Below, one piece after another: positions 18,341-28,300 of a DNA stretch of 31,023 bases (within the stretch, counting starts at the first letter, position 1; each line of letters begins with the position of its first letter). Made by a program: the position numbers and the translations under genes. The stretch comes from a virus: positions 1-31,023 of IMG/VR virus record IMGVR_UViG_3300018411_000059; one strand, written 5' to 3'. The notes below the pieces were generated by a model. The model was not told the DNA's origin. It did no database searches and was given only the letters and a program-made list of their open reading frames with translations.

Positions 18341-18964
18341 ATGGCTATTGGTGATGATGTAAAAGAAACTTATGAAGAAGTAGGCATACCTTATCAGGTT
18401 GAAAAATTAGACACTGGAGGTTTGTTTGATGAAAAGTGTTTGATTGAAAAGTATACAGAACAGTCTACAGAGTTTATCAGACAAAGGGTTGTTGTTGTTA
18501 ATATTCCTTATGATACTGAGGCAGTTCCTGGTGATCTTATACATCTTGAAGGTGAAGAATTTTTAATCACTTCTAAAGACAGTACACGAGTTGAAAATGC
18601 AGTAGCTTTTTATCGTTGCATGTTATACAGGTGTAATGATTTTTGTTCTATATACACTTATAATCCTAATAGAGGCTATGATTCTAATTACAATAAATAC
18701 CCTGAGTTTTCTCTTGAAGAAGAAAATGTTCCTCTTCTTTTTTTAGATGTTTCAAGAGCTACAGAAGCAGAAGAAATTGAGTCTGTTTATTTAGGAAGTA
18801 TTTCAGGTTATTCAGCTTATATGCAAAAAAGGAACATTAAAGAAGGTGATCGTATAAAGCTTGATGATACTTTTTATTTAGTAGAAAATATTCATTCTCA
18901 TAGATTAAAGGGCAATTTTATCCTTTATTTACAGAAGGTGCAGGATGACACAGCGACATACTGA
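18341..18964 (+). CDS. putative head closure (stopper) protein
   Basis: 207 residues, AAAGGAG upstream. Two similar beta segments, VPGDLIHLEGEEFLITSK and KEGDRIKLDDTFYLVENI, have the 'GD.I.L.....Y.V' shape common in head-closure proteins, which usually carry it once in about 110 residues. The protein may therefore contain two copies of the fold. It lies between the adaptor and tail-completion genes and overlaps the next gene by 20 bases. Context-based call. Confidence 0.55.
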   Translation: MAIGDDVKETYEEVGIPYQVEKLDTGGLFDEKCLIEKYTEQSTEFIRQRVVVVNIPYDTEAVPGDLIHLEGEEFLITSKDSTRVENAVAFYRCMLYRCNDFCSIYTYNPNRGYDSNYNKYPEFSLEEENVPLLFLDVSRATEAEEIESVYLGSISGYSAYMQKRNIKEGDRIKLDDTFYLVENIHSHRLKGNFILYLQKVQDDTATY

Positions 18965-19661
18965 TAGTGTTCTTTTCAGTCTTGACGGTGAAGATGTTGG
19001 AAGAACACGGGCACAATTTAAAGCTGGTGTAAAGTTTGCTGAAGCAGGGCATAAAGCTATGGCTTACTTTAATGATGATGGTGAGGGGCGTTTAACTGAG
19101 GGAGCTGCGAAGCACCTTGCAGGGTTCATTAAGGCTTGTATCATAGATAATTCCTTACTTGAGGGCAGAGAACAGGCATGGGCAACATTGTCTGACGAGT
19201 ATTATAAGAGAAAAAAAGGTAGATATAGAGGAAAGCCTGACACTTTTTGGTATTTAAAAGGTGAAATTCATGACAATATAGGCATTATTTGGCGAGGTAA
19301 ATGGACACGTACTGTAGGTATTAAAAGAAGTGCCACTACTGAAAGACCTTCAGGAAGAGGTTCTTATAATATTGCACAAGTTGCAAGAATACTTGAGTTT
19401 GGTGGTGGGGATGTTCCTGCAAGACCTTTATTCGGTCCTGCTACACAGGTATGGATAAATAAACACTTCCCTGACTGGGGGAGGTTTTTTGGCAATGTTA
19501 TGTCTAAAACTTACCCTGACTTTTTTAAAGAAGTTCAAAACAATCTAGGAGCAGACATTGTCCCTTCACTCAAGAAGCAAGCACAGTCTGAGTTAAGTAG
19601 GGCGATAGATATGGCTTTTTTAGAAGCAAAAGATAAAAATAATATAAAAGGAACATTTTAA
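18945..19661 (+). CDS. HK97 gp10-like tail completion protein
   Basis: 238 residues. The segment IAQVARILEFGGGDVPARPLFGPA matches the 'EFG....PARPF..PA' signature of HK97 gp10-type proteins found between head and tail genes, which help attach the tail. The N-terminal part is longer than usual, with a glycine-aspartate segment and basic stretch (YYKRKKGRYRGK). The start lies within the previous gene, with AGAAGG upstream. Confidence 0.75.
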   Translation: MTQRHTDSVLFSLDGEDVGRTRAQFKAGVKFAEAGHKAMAYFNDDGEGRLTEGAAKHLAGFIKACIIDNSLLEGREQAWATLSDEYYKRKKGRYRGKPDTFWYLKGEIHDNIGIIWRGKWTRTVGIKRSATTERPSGRGSYNIAQVARILEFGGGDVPARPLFGPATQVWINKHFPDWGRFFGNVMSKTYPDFFKEVQNNLGADIVPSLKKQAQSELSRAIDMAFLEAKDKNNIKGTF

Positions 19662-19662
19662 A

Positions 19663-19911
19663 ATGGAAAATAAGAATATAATGTCGGATAGAGTTCGTTG
19701 TTTGATGGCTCAGCCTAAAGATTTAATGCTTATGCTTGAAGTTCCTTATTCTGTTCTTGAAAAACTTGTGTTTATTTTAGAGCATTCAGAGTTCAGATAC
19801 AATTCCGAAAAGAAAGAAGAAATTGAAGTAGCAGAATGGCTAACTGAAGTACTTTTTCCAAACTTAACCTCTATTTTAGATGAATTTAGTGGAGAATCTG
19901 ATGTTAGATAA
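19663..19911 (+). CDS. small hypothetical neck-region protein
   Basis: 82 residues, ATG two bases after the previous stop region, with AAAGGA upstream. Predicted helical and acidic (LMLMLEVPYSVLEKLVFILEH, EVAEWLTEVLFPNLTSILDEF). It overlaps the start of the next gene by 11 bases. No family recognised; position suggests a connector or tail-neck role. Confidence 0.65.
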   Translation: MENKNIMSDRVRCLMAQPKDLMLMLEVPYSVLEKLVFILEHSEFRYNSEKKEEIEVAEWLTEVLFPNLTSILDEFSGESDVR

Positions 19912-20341
19912 TACTCAAAAAGAGTCAAACTTATTTAAAAGCATTAAAAAACATGTTGTAGACAATTTACATCGTGGTTCTGAAAGAATTTATACAAGTT
20001 TCGGTTTTGAAGAAGAAAGACCTGTAGGTGAAGATCGTTTTGTGATTGTTCTTTTAAGTGATTTTGATTCTGGAACAGTTAGTTCTGCAAGAGCTTCTTT
20101 TTATATGTTTTCTAAGACTGATGATAATGGTGAGTTAGCTGATTTAAATGATAAAGTTTTAGATCTTTTTTTAGACAGTAATGACCCTCATGGGTTACGG
20201 AGAATTTCTTTTGTTGATGAAACTTTTACGGAATTTTCTAAAATAATACCATACCCTCAACCTTCTTCTTCAAGACAACGCACAAATGATAATCTTTATA
20301 TGAAGTATATAGATGTTGTTTTTAGGTGGGGGGGTAAGTAA
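19901..20341 (+). CDS. putative tail terminator protein
   Basis: 146 residues from the ATG at 19901, which has GGAGA five bases upstream; an in-frame ATG at 19880 has no SD. Beta strands (EDRFVIVLLSDFDSG, ASFYMFSK) and a helix (LNDKVLDLFLDS), followed by a C-terminal strand (NLYMKYIDVVFRWGG), fit tail terminators that cap the tube. Position two genes before the major tail protein agrees. No diagnostic motif seen. Confidence 0.55.
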   Translation: MLDNTQKESNLFKSIKKHVVDNLHRGSERIYTSFGFEEERPVGEDRFVIVLLSDFDSGTVSSARASFYMFSKTDDNGELADLNDKVLDLFLDSNDPHGLRRISFVDETFTEFSKIIPYPQPSSSRQRTNDNLYMKYIDVVFRWGGK

Positions 20342-20553
20342 TGTTTTATTATTGTGAAAAATGCGGTAAAAAGCTTATTGAAAGAAAAAGTAATGGTTTA
20401 TGGAAGTTTGTTTTTGGAAAAAGGAAAGGAGATGCTGCAGTTGTTGATATTGAAATTCATGGTTCTATTAGAATTAAATGCCTTAGAAGATCTTGTCAGC
20501 ATGTAAATGTGCTTACTTTTTTCCCAAATCAAAATGTTGATATGGCTGAATAA
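20341..20553 (+). CDS. Com-like zinc finger protein
   Basis: 70 residues, start overlapping the previous TAA (TAATG). C5-x2-C8 (YCEKCGKKL) and C47-x4-C52 (IKCLRRSCQHVNVL) form a four-cysteine metal site. The 'I.IKC.R..C...N' shape resembles phage Mu Com, an RNA-binding translational regulator; relatives occur next to tail genes in many phages. Here the second pair is C-x4-C instead of C-x2-C. A role in translation of neighbouring tail genes is possible; hairpins immediately downstream could be its target, but that is speculation. Confidence 0.65.
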   Translation: MFYYCEKCGKKLIERKSNGLWKFVFGKRKGDAAVVDIEIHGSIRIKCLRRSCQHVNVLTFFPNQNVDMAE

Positions 20554-20610
20554 GTGTGTTAACTTAAACACACTTAATCCTATATAGGAAATGCTCAGGT
20601 TAACGTTAAC
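20551..20610 (+). promoter_or_regulatory. three palindromes in the leader of the major tail gene
   Basis: TAAGTGTGTT/AACACACTTA (20551-20576, loop 6), then TCCTATATAGGA (20578-20589), then GTTAACGTTAAC (20599-20610), all within 60 bases before the SD (20618-20623 region) of the 20632 gene. No T run follows the first stem, so a simple terminator is unlikely; RNA processing, stability or regulator binding are candidates. Confidence 0.55.
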
Positions 20611-20631
20611 AAAAATTAAGGAGTTTTTAAT

Positions 20632-21531
20632 ATGGCATTAGAAAGAACCGGACCACTAACAAGAGATACCAGTACCGTCGCACTAGGTCTTGCACAGATC
20701 AGACTAGGCGATGCAAGTGCTTTTATTTCCTCAAGAAGTCCTGTATTTGGTCAGCAGGATAGTATGGGTGCTTTGGGCAGCACTAAGTTTAACAGTACTG
20801 TTGAGCAGTGGAAACTTGAATCAGGTTTCCCTAAACTTGAAGACATGTCTATACCTGTAAGTGAAGTTGCAAGTATGGAATGTTCTTTTAAAGAAATTAC
20901 ACCTAAGAACCTTGCACTTGCAAGAGGTCTTAACCCTTTTGAAGATGTTTCTGCAACTGTTAAGGAAGGTTCTGCTGTAACTACTTCAGGAACAACTTCA
21001 GGCGATATTGCTGTTGATGATGCTGGTGGAGCTGTAGACGATGTTTGGAGTGTTGTTTTTTCAAGTGGCACAGCTTACGATGTTTATGGTGTAAATACAG
21101 GACATGTAGGCGGTGGGGACATTTCTACAGAGTTTGCTCCTGATAATTCAGGCAATCCTTATTTCACAATTCCTGCAAACTTTTTTACAGGGACATGGGC
21201 AGCGGATGAAACATTCAATTTCTCAACTACTGCTTATATTGCAGGGACAACTGCTTTTTCAGACAATCATACAGGTGAAATTAAACTAGGGTCTATGAAA
21301 GCTCCTGACTTTATTAGGATGGAAGCTGTATATACTTACCCTAATGGTGTTAACCATATGTACATCATATTTCCACGTGCAAACGTTTCTATGAGTACAG
21401 AGCTTGATCTTCAGGATTCTGATGCAGCAACTTCTCCAGTAACTTTTGAAGCAAAAAGAGCTGATAGCGGTACTGCAGGCGGTCATGCTACTTGGGACGA
21501 TGCCCCTCTTGGTGTCATTAGTTTTGATTAA
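20632..21531 (+). CDS. major tail protein
   Basis: 299 residues, SD AAGGAG. Located before the tail chaperones and tape measure, as tail tube proteins are in siphophages. The N-terminal domain (about 1-110) and C-terminal domain (about 210-299, IKLGSMKAPDFIRMEAVYTY, NVSMSTELDLQDSDAATSPVTFEAKR) look like the two halves of a tube fold. A beta-rich Gly/Ser/Thr segment between them (about 110-205) may be a surface insertion. Hexamers of this protein stack into the tail tube. A terminator follows. Confidence 0.82.
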   Translation: MALERTGPLTRDTSTVALGLAQIRLGDASAFISSRSPVFGQQDSMGALGSTKFNSTVEQWKLESGFPKLEDMSIPVSEVASMECSFKEITPKNLALARGLNPFEDVSATVKEGSAVTTSGTTSGDIAVDDAGGAVDDVWSVVFSSGTAYDVYGVNTGHVGGGDISTEFAPDNSGNPYFTIPANFFTGTWAADETFNFSTTAYIAGTTAFSDNHTGEIKLGSMKAPDFIRMEAVYTYPNGVNHMYIIFPRANVSMSTELDLQDSDAATSPVTFEAKRADSGTAGGHATWDDAPLGVISFD

Positions 21532-21540
21532 TTTATAAAT

Positions 21541-21568
21541 AAAAGCCTCCTAAAATAGGGGGCTTTTT
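21541..21568 (+). terminator. intrinsic terminator after the major tail gene
   Basis: AAAAGCCTCC (21541-21550), a 7-base loop, GGGGGCTTTT (21558-21567) with one T-G pair, and a T run. A standard Rho-independent terminator just after the highly expressed tail tube gene, 21 bases before the next start. Confidence 0.85.
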
Positions 21569-21588
21569 ATCAGAAGGAGTGTTTTAAA

Positions 21589-21984
21589 ATGGAAGAGAAG
21601 TACAATCTAGCTCCAGACATAAGAAAAACAATCATTGGAGTTCGTGAAGCAAAAGATCTCACATTATACCCTGTTTCAATAGCTTCTGAGAATGAACTTT
21701 TGAACGATTTTATTAATATATTTTCTTCTTTTACAGAATTTCAAGGCATGTCAGATTCAGAAGTAGGTGTTCAGATTAAGAATTACATTTTTGATAATCT
21801 TGAAAATGTGTTGTCTCATGTCACTGACGAACCCCCTGAATTGTCTGACATAACAAACATGCAGTTACTTGCTATATGTGAAATTATTTTTGAGGTGAAT
21901 TTTGAGGTTTTGTTAAAAAACTTACCGGGCTTCGTCGAGAAAATGTCTCAACTGTTCAATTCGATGAAGCAGTCACCAGAATAA
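21589..21984 (+). CDS. tail assembly chaperone (gpG-like)
   Basis: 131 residues, SD AGAAGGAG. Located between major tail protein and tape measure. In siphophages this gene encodes a chaperone for the tape measure, and a minority of ribosomes shift -1 near its end to add a second domain (gpG/gpGT). The protein is acidic and helical (ENELLNDFINIFSSFTEFQ, LLAICEIIFEVNFEVLLKNL). Codons TTA-AAA-AAC (21913-21921) near its end contain the slippery heptamer A AAA AAC in the right phase. Confidence 0.8.
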   Translation: MEEKYNLAPDIRKTIIGVREAKDLTLYPVSIASENELLNDFINIFSSFTEFQGMSDSEVGVQIKNYIFDNLENVLSHVTDEPPELSDITNMQLLAICEIIFEVNFEVLLKNLPGFVEKMSQLFNSMKQSPE

Positions 21985-22328
21985 TCAAGGAGACTACTTA
22001 CACCATAAATGATGTGTATTTAAAGACCTTCTTACAAGGAGGTCTTACAAGGAAACAAGTCCTTGCTCTGAATCATCATTTAAACAAAATTGAGTATGAT
22101 AATTTTGTTTTACAGGCTAAGATGCACGGAGCTGAATTTGATGAAGAAGGAGAGAAACAACAAACAGAATCATCTGAGAAGAACACAGTAGAAAACAGTT
22201 CTTTTATTTTTGGAGACCCTACGCAGTATGAAGAAATGTCTCCTGAAGAAAGAGAAAACCTTACCTCGAAGATGATGACTAAACATAAAGACTGGTCTTC
22301 TTCTGCCATGAACAAAAAAGGTAGGTAA
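21589..22328 (+). CDS. tail assembly chaperone frameshift fusion (gpGT-like)
   Basis: Predicted 246 residues: 111 from the first frame up to the AAC at 21919-21921, then, after a -1 slip, 135 residues read from 21921 to the TAA at 22326-22328 (…LLKN-LTGLRRENVSTVQFDEAV…). The -1 frame is open right up to the slip site and carries a continuous helical sequence (TINDVYLKTFLQGGLTRKQVLALNHHLNK). The separate frame's own GTG at 22014 has no SD at usable distance (AAGGAG is about 21 bases away), so it is best explained as the T domain, which recruits tail tube subunits to the tape measure. Confidence 0.78.
21915..21921 (+). promoter_or_regulatory. -1 ribosomal frameshift site A AAA AAC
   Basis: The heptamer lies in frame as X XXY YYZ (TTA AAA AAC) of the 21589 gene, 63 bases before its stop. 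A -1 slip enters an open frame leading to 22328. A GC-rich patch (ACCGGGCTTCGTCGAG, from 21924) follows and may act as a stimulator. Confidence 0.8.
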
Positions 22329-22329
22329 T

Positions 22330-25300
22330 ATGAATGATATGAAAATCACCCTGTCAATGCTTTTAGGTAATAGCACTAAAAAGACATTTGACACTCTAAA
22401 AAAAGGTTTTCTTGACCTTTCTAAGCAGTTTGCAAACGCTTCAGCACAATTTGCAAAAATGAATCAGAATGACGTTAGTAAGACTCTTTCTAAGATTGCT
22501 AAGTCTTCTGAAGTTATGGGTAAAAGTATGAGTCACAATACTGAGCAGATTGGTACTGTGACTCAAAAACTTTTTGCACTTGAAGATCGTTTTAAAAAAT
22601 TGCTGGGTTCTCAGACTAAGTTTGGCAAGGAAGGTCGAGCTGTTTTTGATGAGTATGAAGAAGGTTCTGTTACTATAGGGCAAGTAGAGCAAAAGCTTGA
22701 AAAGCTCAATAATGAATTTAAAGGGTTTGAAAAGTATGGTCAGTCTGTTAAGGCTGTTCAAAAGGCATGGGAGCATTATTCAAAAAGTGTTGAGAATGGC
22801 AGGATGTCTGTCAACGCTGCCATGCTTGAAACTGAAAAGTTTGAGAAGGCTGTAGGAGCTTTAGAACTTGATTTAAAGAAGGCTAATGTTTATACGGCTG
22901 ACTGGGCTAAGAATTTAAGTTTTGCAAAAGTCAGGCAGGCTGAAATTGCTGGTCAGTTAAAAGTAACTGCAGGGGGCTTTACTAAGCTTACTGAATCCGG
23001 CAGGGAAGCTCTGCAGATGGATAAAAAGCAAGCACAAGCTTTGAAGACTTTGCAGGGTGGTTTGACTGCTTATCAAAAGCAACTTACAAAAGCTCATGAC
23101 ATTAAGAAGAAGGATATTGCTACTGGTGAAGCTTACGAAAAGGTAGTTAAAAGTATTGGTCAGAGTGTTGGCTATAATGCTGCAAAATTTGACACGTATG
23201 TGAAGCATATAGAAGGCACACACAGAGCTTTCATGCAGTTGAATACAACACTGCCTACACATGAAAAAGAGCTTAGGAGCGTTATAAATGGCGTGAATAA
23301 AGTCTCTTTAGCAGAAGAGTCCTTGAAAGGAAATTTAAAGGTTGTTAATAATCGCTTTCAAGTTTTAAATAAAGATGGTTTAAAGCCTTTTGGCAACATC
23401 ACTTTACAGACAGCAAAAAATTTAGGCATTTTAGACAGGTCTTTTGATAAAATAACTGCAAAAGAAAAAGAGTATGCTCAGATCACTGGGCAAAGTATTC
23501 AAAAGACTCAAAAGATTTCTGAAGCTATGTTTCGTAGTGGTCAGTCTGTTGACAGTATGGCTGGCAAGTTTACTCGTTTAATTAACGCTACAAAAAGAAC
23601 TCAAAAACTTAATCAAGATTTAAAAGTCCTTTCTTTACGTTATGAAGACTTAATGAACAGTTCTACAAAGTACGCAACAAGAGCAGAAGCTTTGTTTAAA
23701 GAAATGCGTTCTCAGGGAACTGTTACACAAGAATTAAAAACAAAACTTTCACAATTAGATAAAGAATATAAGTCTGCCGCTGCTTCACAGAAAAAACAAG
23801 AAGATCAAATGAAGCGTTTGAAGGCAGAGTATAGCGGTCTGGAAGAAACTACTACAAGTTACAGACAGGAGTATTACAAGCAAATACTTGCTTTTAAGAA
23901 TGGTGAAAAAGAGTATGAAGATGTTAATAGAGCTTTAAAAAAGCTTTCTACTTCTTACAATCAGACAAGAAACGCTCAAAGAAAAGCTGAAGAAGAAGCA
24001 AAAGTTCTTCAAGCAAGATACAAAAGGTTGCTTGAAAGTACTTCTAAGTATGGCGTAGAAGCTGATCAATTAATACGTAAGCTTAAAAAACAACCTTCTG
24101 CATTAAGACAAATACGTGAAGAGCTTAAACGTACTGAAAAAGACTGGAATAAGAATCGAAACTCCTTAAACAGAACTACAGAAGAAGTTGGTAAGTTTGG
24201 AAATGCTTTAGGCAAGTTAGGCAAGCGTTTACAGATTTACTCACAATACTTCTTTGTTTCGAGGGTTATTAACGGATTTACTCAGAGCTTACGTCTTGCA
24301 GGAAGAGCTATTGTTGAACATAACCAAGGTTTGCATGACTTAAAAGCTATCTTGAACGCAACAACCGCAGAAGTTGCAATGATGGATGAGACTCTTGTAG
24401 AAACTTCTCAAAGAACTAAGTTTAGTTTGGGTGAGGCTGCAGAAGGTATGAGGATTTTAGGTCAGGCTGGTTATGATGCTATAGAAGTTATTGAAGGTTT
24501 TCCTGCAATAGCTGATTTAGCTACTGGTACTCTTTCAACAATGGACACAACTGTTAAACTTGTAACAACTGCTTTGAAAGACTTCCAAATTGAAGCTTCT
24601 GAGACTGCAAGAGTTGCGGATATTTTTGGTAATGCTGTAAACAGGTCAAAGCTAACACTTGACGGTTTGAACACAAGTTTTAACTATATCGGCCCTACTG
24701 CTAAAGCTGTTGGCTTAGATTTGGAAGACACTGCAGCTTCTATGATGATTCTTGCTAACTCTGGTGTAAGAGCAAGTACACAAGGTACAGGTCTTAGACG
24801 AGTTTTAGGGGAATTAATATCTCCTTCTGCAAAATTGAAGGAAAGAATACACGAAGTAGGATTGACTGTTGATGATGTGAATCCTCAGATAGTTGGAATG
24901 GAAGTTACACTTAAAAATCTTCAAAAAGTTGTTTCAGATGCAAGTTTTGCTTTTGATCTTTTTGGTCAAAGGGGTGCAAACATCATGACTGCTTTTATGG
25001 AGCATGGTGAAGATTTTGCTCAATTTAAAGAAGATGTTCAAGAATCTGGTGCTGTTGCGAGGATGGCTGAAGAACAGATGAAAGGTCTTGAAGTTGCCAT
25101 TAAGAACTTAAAAGACAGATTTGGCGTAATGTCAAGTGTACTTGCTGAGGAGTCTGGGTTTATTAGTGGACTTAAAATGGGCTTGAACCTATTAAGAGGC
25201 TTTATGGGGATTGTTACAGAAGTTGCAGGAACACCCATAGGCAGTTTAATCACAGCTTTAACAGGACTCACTATTGTTTTAGGAAGTACTACGGCAGCAA

Positions 25301-28300
25301 TACTTGTTCTTAAAGGCACTAAATTAGCTTCTTTTTTCATGGCACCTATACACGCTTTAACAACTTTAAGTGCTGGTTTATCTACTCTTGGATTTAAAGC
25401 GATTGTCCTCCGTTCTTCTTTGTCAGCTCTTTCACCTAGTTTATACACATTGGTTTCAGCTATAAATCCTGTAACAGGAGCAATAGCTGCAGCTATTGCC
25501 ACTTTAGGTGTGTTGAGAGTTGTGCAAGGAAAGAACGCACAAGCTATTAGAGAAAGCATAAATGCAAATGCTGAGTACTTAAAAAGTTTAAGAGATGTAC
25601 GTACTTCTTTAAACATGACAAACAAGGTTCTTGAAGAAGGAAACATTACTCAGGAAAATTTAAGTAAAAGATACCAAGAAGTGTCTGAAAAATTAGCAGA
25701 ATTATCTGAAGGCAATGATGTTTTTAGGAAAAAATCTGTGGAGCTTTTTGGCGAAATTCAAGCAGGAGCAATGTCTATAAGCAAACTGACTACGCATATT
25801 GAAGAAATGCAGGAAGCTATGGACAAAATTGAAATGCTCAAATTAGGGGAACAGGCTAGAGATGCTTATGACTTAGCAGCAAGTTATGAAGCTATGAGCA
25901 AGGCTGCTAAGTCTATGGCTTTAGCAGAAAACGCATCCCTTGTGGAAAGATCACGTGTAGGATATGTCGCTTTAAAGGAAGCTGTTGAAAAAGTAGGTAG
26001 TGAACAGGAAAAGCAAGCATTTAAAACTTTAGAACAAGTTGAAAGGATTAAAGCAGCAAAACTTGCTGCTAATGTTGACATTGAAAAATCTAATTCTGAA
26101 ACTGTTGATGCTTTGTTAAAAAAGAACGGGTATGCTGTAGATAAAAACAAAGTTCAGTATGAAATGATGAAACAGTTTTTAACAGAATATATTTTAGCAC
26201 AAAAAGAAGCTGCAGAAGAAGCTAAAAAAACAGATTTAAGCCCTTCTTATGACGCTATAAAGACAGGGTATGAAAGAGCTCTTTCATACCAAGGAAAGTT
26301 TGCACAAAGCAGGCTTGATGAGATTGAAAAAAGCAAGCAAAAAGAAGTTGAAGTTGAAGAAGCTTATGCTGTTAAAATACAGGAAGTCAATACTGAACTT
26401 GCAAGATTGAAAGTTGAAGCTGCAAAAGATGCTTCAGAAAAAGCTCAAAATAGTGAAAGGGTTGAAAAAGAAAAAAGAATAAAACTTGCAGAAGAAGTTG
26501 TTGAAGCTCAGAGGGAGTTAAATGAAGAAGAAAATGCGTTAAGGGAAGCAAGAATTAAAGCTATTGAAGCTTCTTATGAGAAGGAAATAGCGACCTTAGA
26601 TGCTGCAGAGCAGGAAAAGTTAAATGAGCTTAAAAAAGCACGCCTTGAGAACTATGAGGATGTTGTTTCTTATAATAAAGACATAAACGATCTTGAATTA
26701 AGGATGTCAGAAGATCGTTTTGAAAAAGCTAAGAAATACTATGATAAGATTAAAAATTCTGAAAACAGCACAGTACAGGATGTAGAAGACGCTCATAAAG
26801 AACTTATTTCAGCAGAGTCTGAGTTTATAGACACAAAATTAAAGATGAAAGAAAATCAGTATGTGTCTGAAGAAGATATGGTGGAAAACACTTATAAAAG
26901 ACGCATAAATCAGATTGAAACAAACCTTGCACTTGAAATTATTGCAGAAGAAGATGCAAGAAGGCAAAAAATGCAGGCTGAAGTTGATTATGCTCAAAAA
27001 ATATTCAATTTACGTCAGAATCAATTTGATAGTGTTAAAAATGAGCACAGTGAAGACACAAAACAGTATCAGGATGCCCTAAACAAAAAAGTAGAAGCAT
27101 ATAGAATTTATATGCAGAAAATGGCAAAATTAAAAGGACTTGACACTCAAAGTACTGATGAGAACACTGACGCTAATAATGAAAACTCTGATGCTACTGA
27201 TGAAAACTCTAAAAAGAAAAAGAAAAATTCTGAAGAGAATGAGGAGAATGCAAGAACTACTCGTAAAGTGACTACTTCTTTAGATGAGCTTTCTATGTCT
27301 TATGAGAAGTTTCAAAAGTATGCTAACACTAAAAAGTTAGAACAATTTTGGTACGCTATGAAAGGCATGTCTGATGGTTATAAAGCTATCATGTATGGCA
27401 TTGAGGATGCTTACAATGCTGTAGGAAAAGCTGCGAATAGTTTAGGATTTAATGTTGATTATTCAAACAAGACGCTTGATGAAGCTAAAAGCATGCTTGA
27501 AAGTGCAGCTCCTGTTTGGCAGGATTTTGAAGAGGAACTTGCAAGTATCTCTGAAGAGCTTAAAAACACTTCTTCAGCTTCTTCTGATTTTTCTGCGAGT
27601 GCTGGTGAAGCTGAAATTTCTTTACAGGAATTAAGAAAAGAAGCTTCAGAAGTTTCAACAAAAGCAAGTGAACTTTACAATACTTCTTGGGTTAATGCTG
27701 ATAGTATGAAAACAGCTACACAAGAAGTTATTGATCAATATAAAAAGATTCTTGAAGAAGGTAAAGAAAAGATTGCAAGTCTTAAAGAAGAATGGCAATC
27801 TTTAGCTGACAAGATTGAAAGTGTGAATGATCAGATTCTTCAAATTGAAGCAGATACTCAGAGTAAAATACGTGATTTAAAACGTAAGACAATGACTGAG
27901 GAAGAAGTTTGGTTAGATAAAAAAGCTGAGTATAATGAGAAAATAAAACAAGCTGAGCAAGCTCAGAGTCAAGGACAGTACAATCAGGCTGTCGCTTTGT
28001 TTAAAGAAGCACAAGATGTTGCTAAAGAACTTTCTACAGAGGTCAAAAATGACAGTGATCAAGTTGTGAAGTCTTTAGAAGAAACTACTCAAACTTCTAT
28101 GGGTTTGATTGAATCTGCAGCTGATAAAATGAAAGGGGCTTTAAAGAATCAAAAAGACACTTTAGTTAATCAACAGCAAAGTGTTCGTGGTGAGATTGAT
28201 CAAACTTCAAATTCATTAAGCAACCTTGCCAGTCAGATAAAAAGTATTAATAATTTTTCATTTAATACAAGTATAGGTGAGGATTACTATAAAAATTTCA

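Noticed and set aside
22014-22328. Independent 104-residue gene starting at GTG 22014
   Set aside because: No SD at usable distance, and the frame is open upstream to a correctly phased slippery site; better explained as the frameshift domain.
25038-25646. 202-residue minus-strand ORF inside the tape measure gene
   Set aside because: No SD, low-complexity antisense composition, and complete overlap with a firmly identified gene on the other strand.
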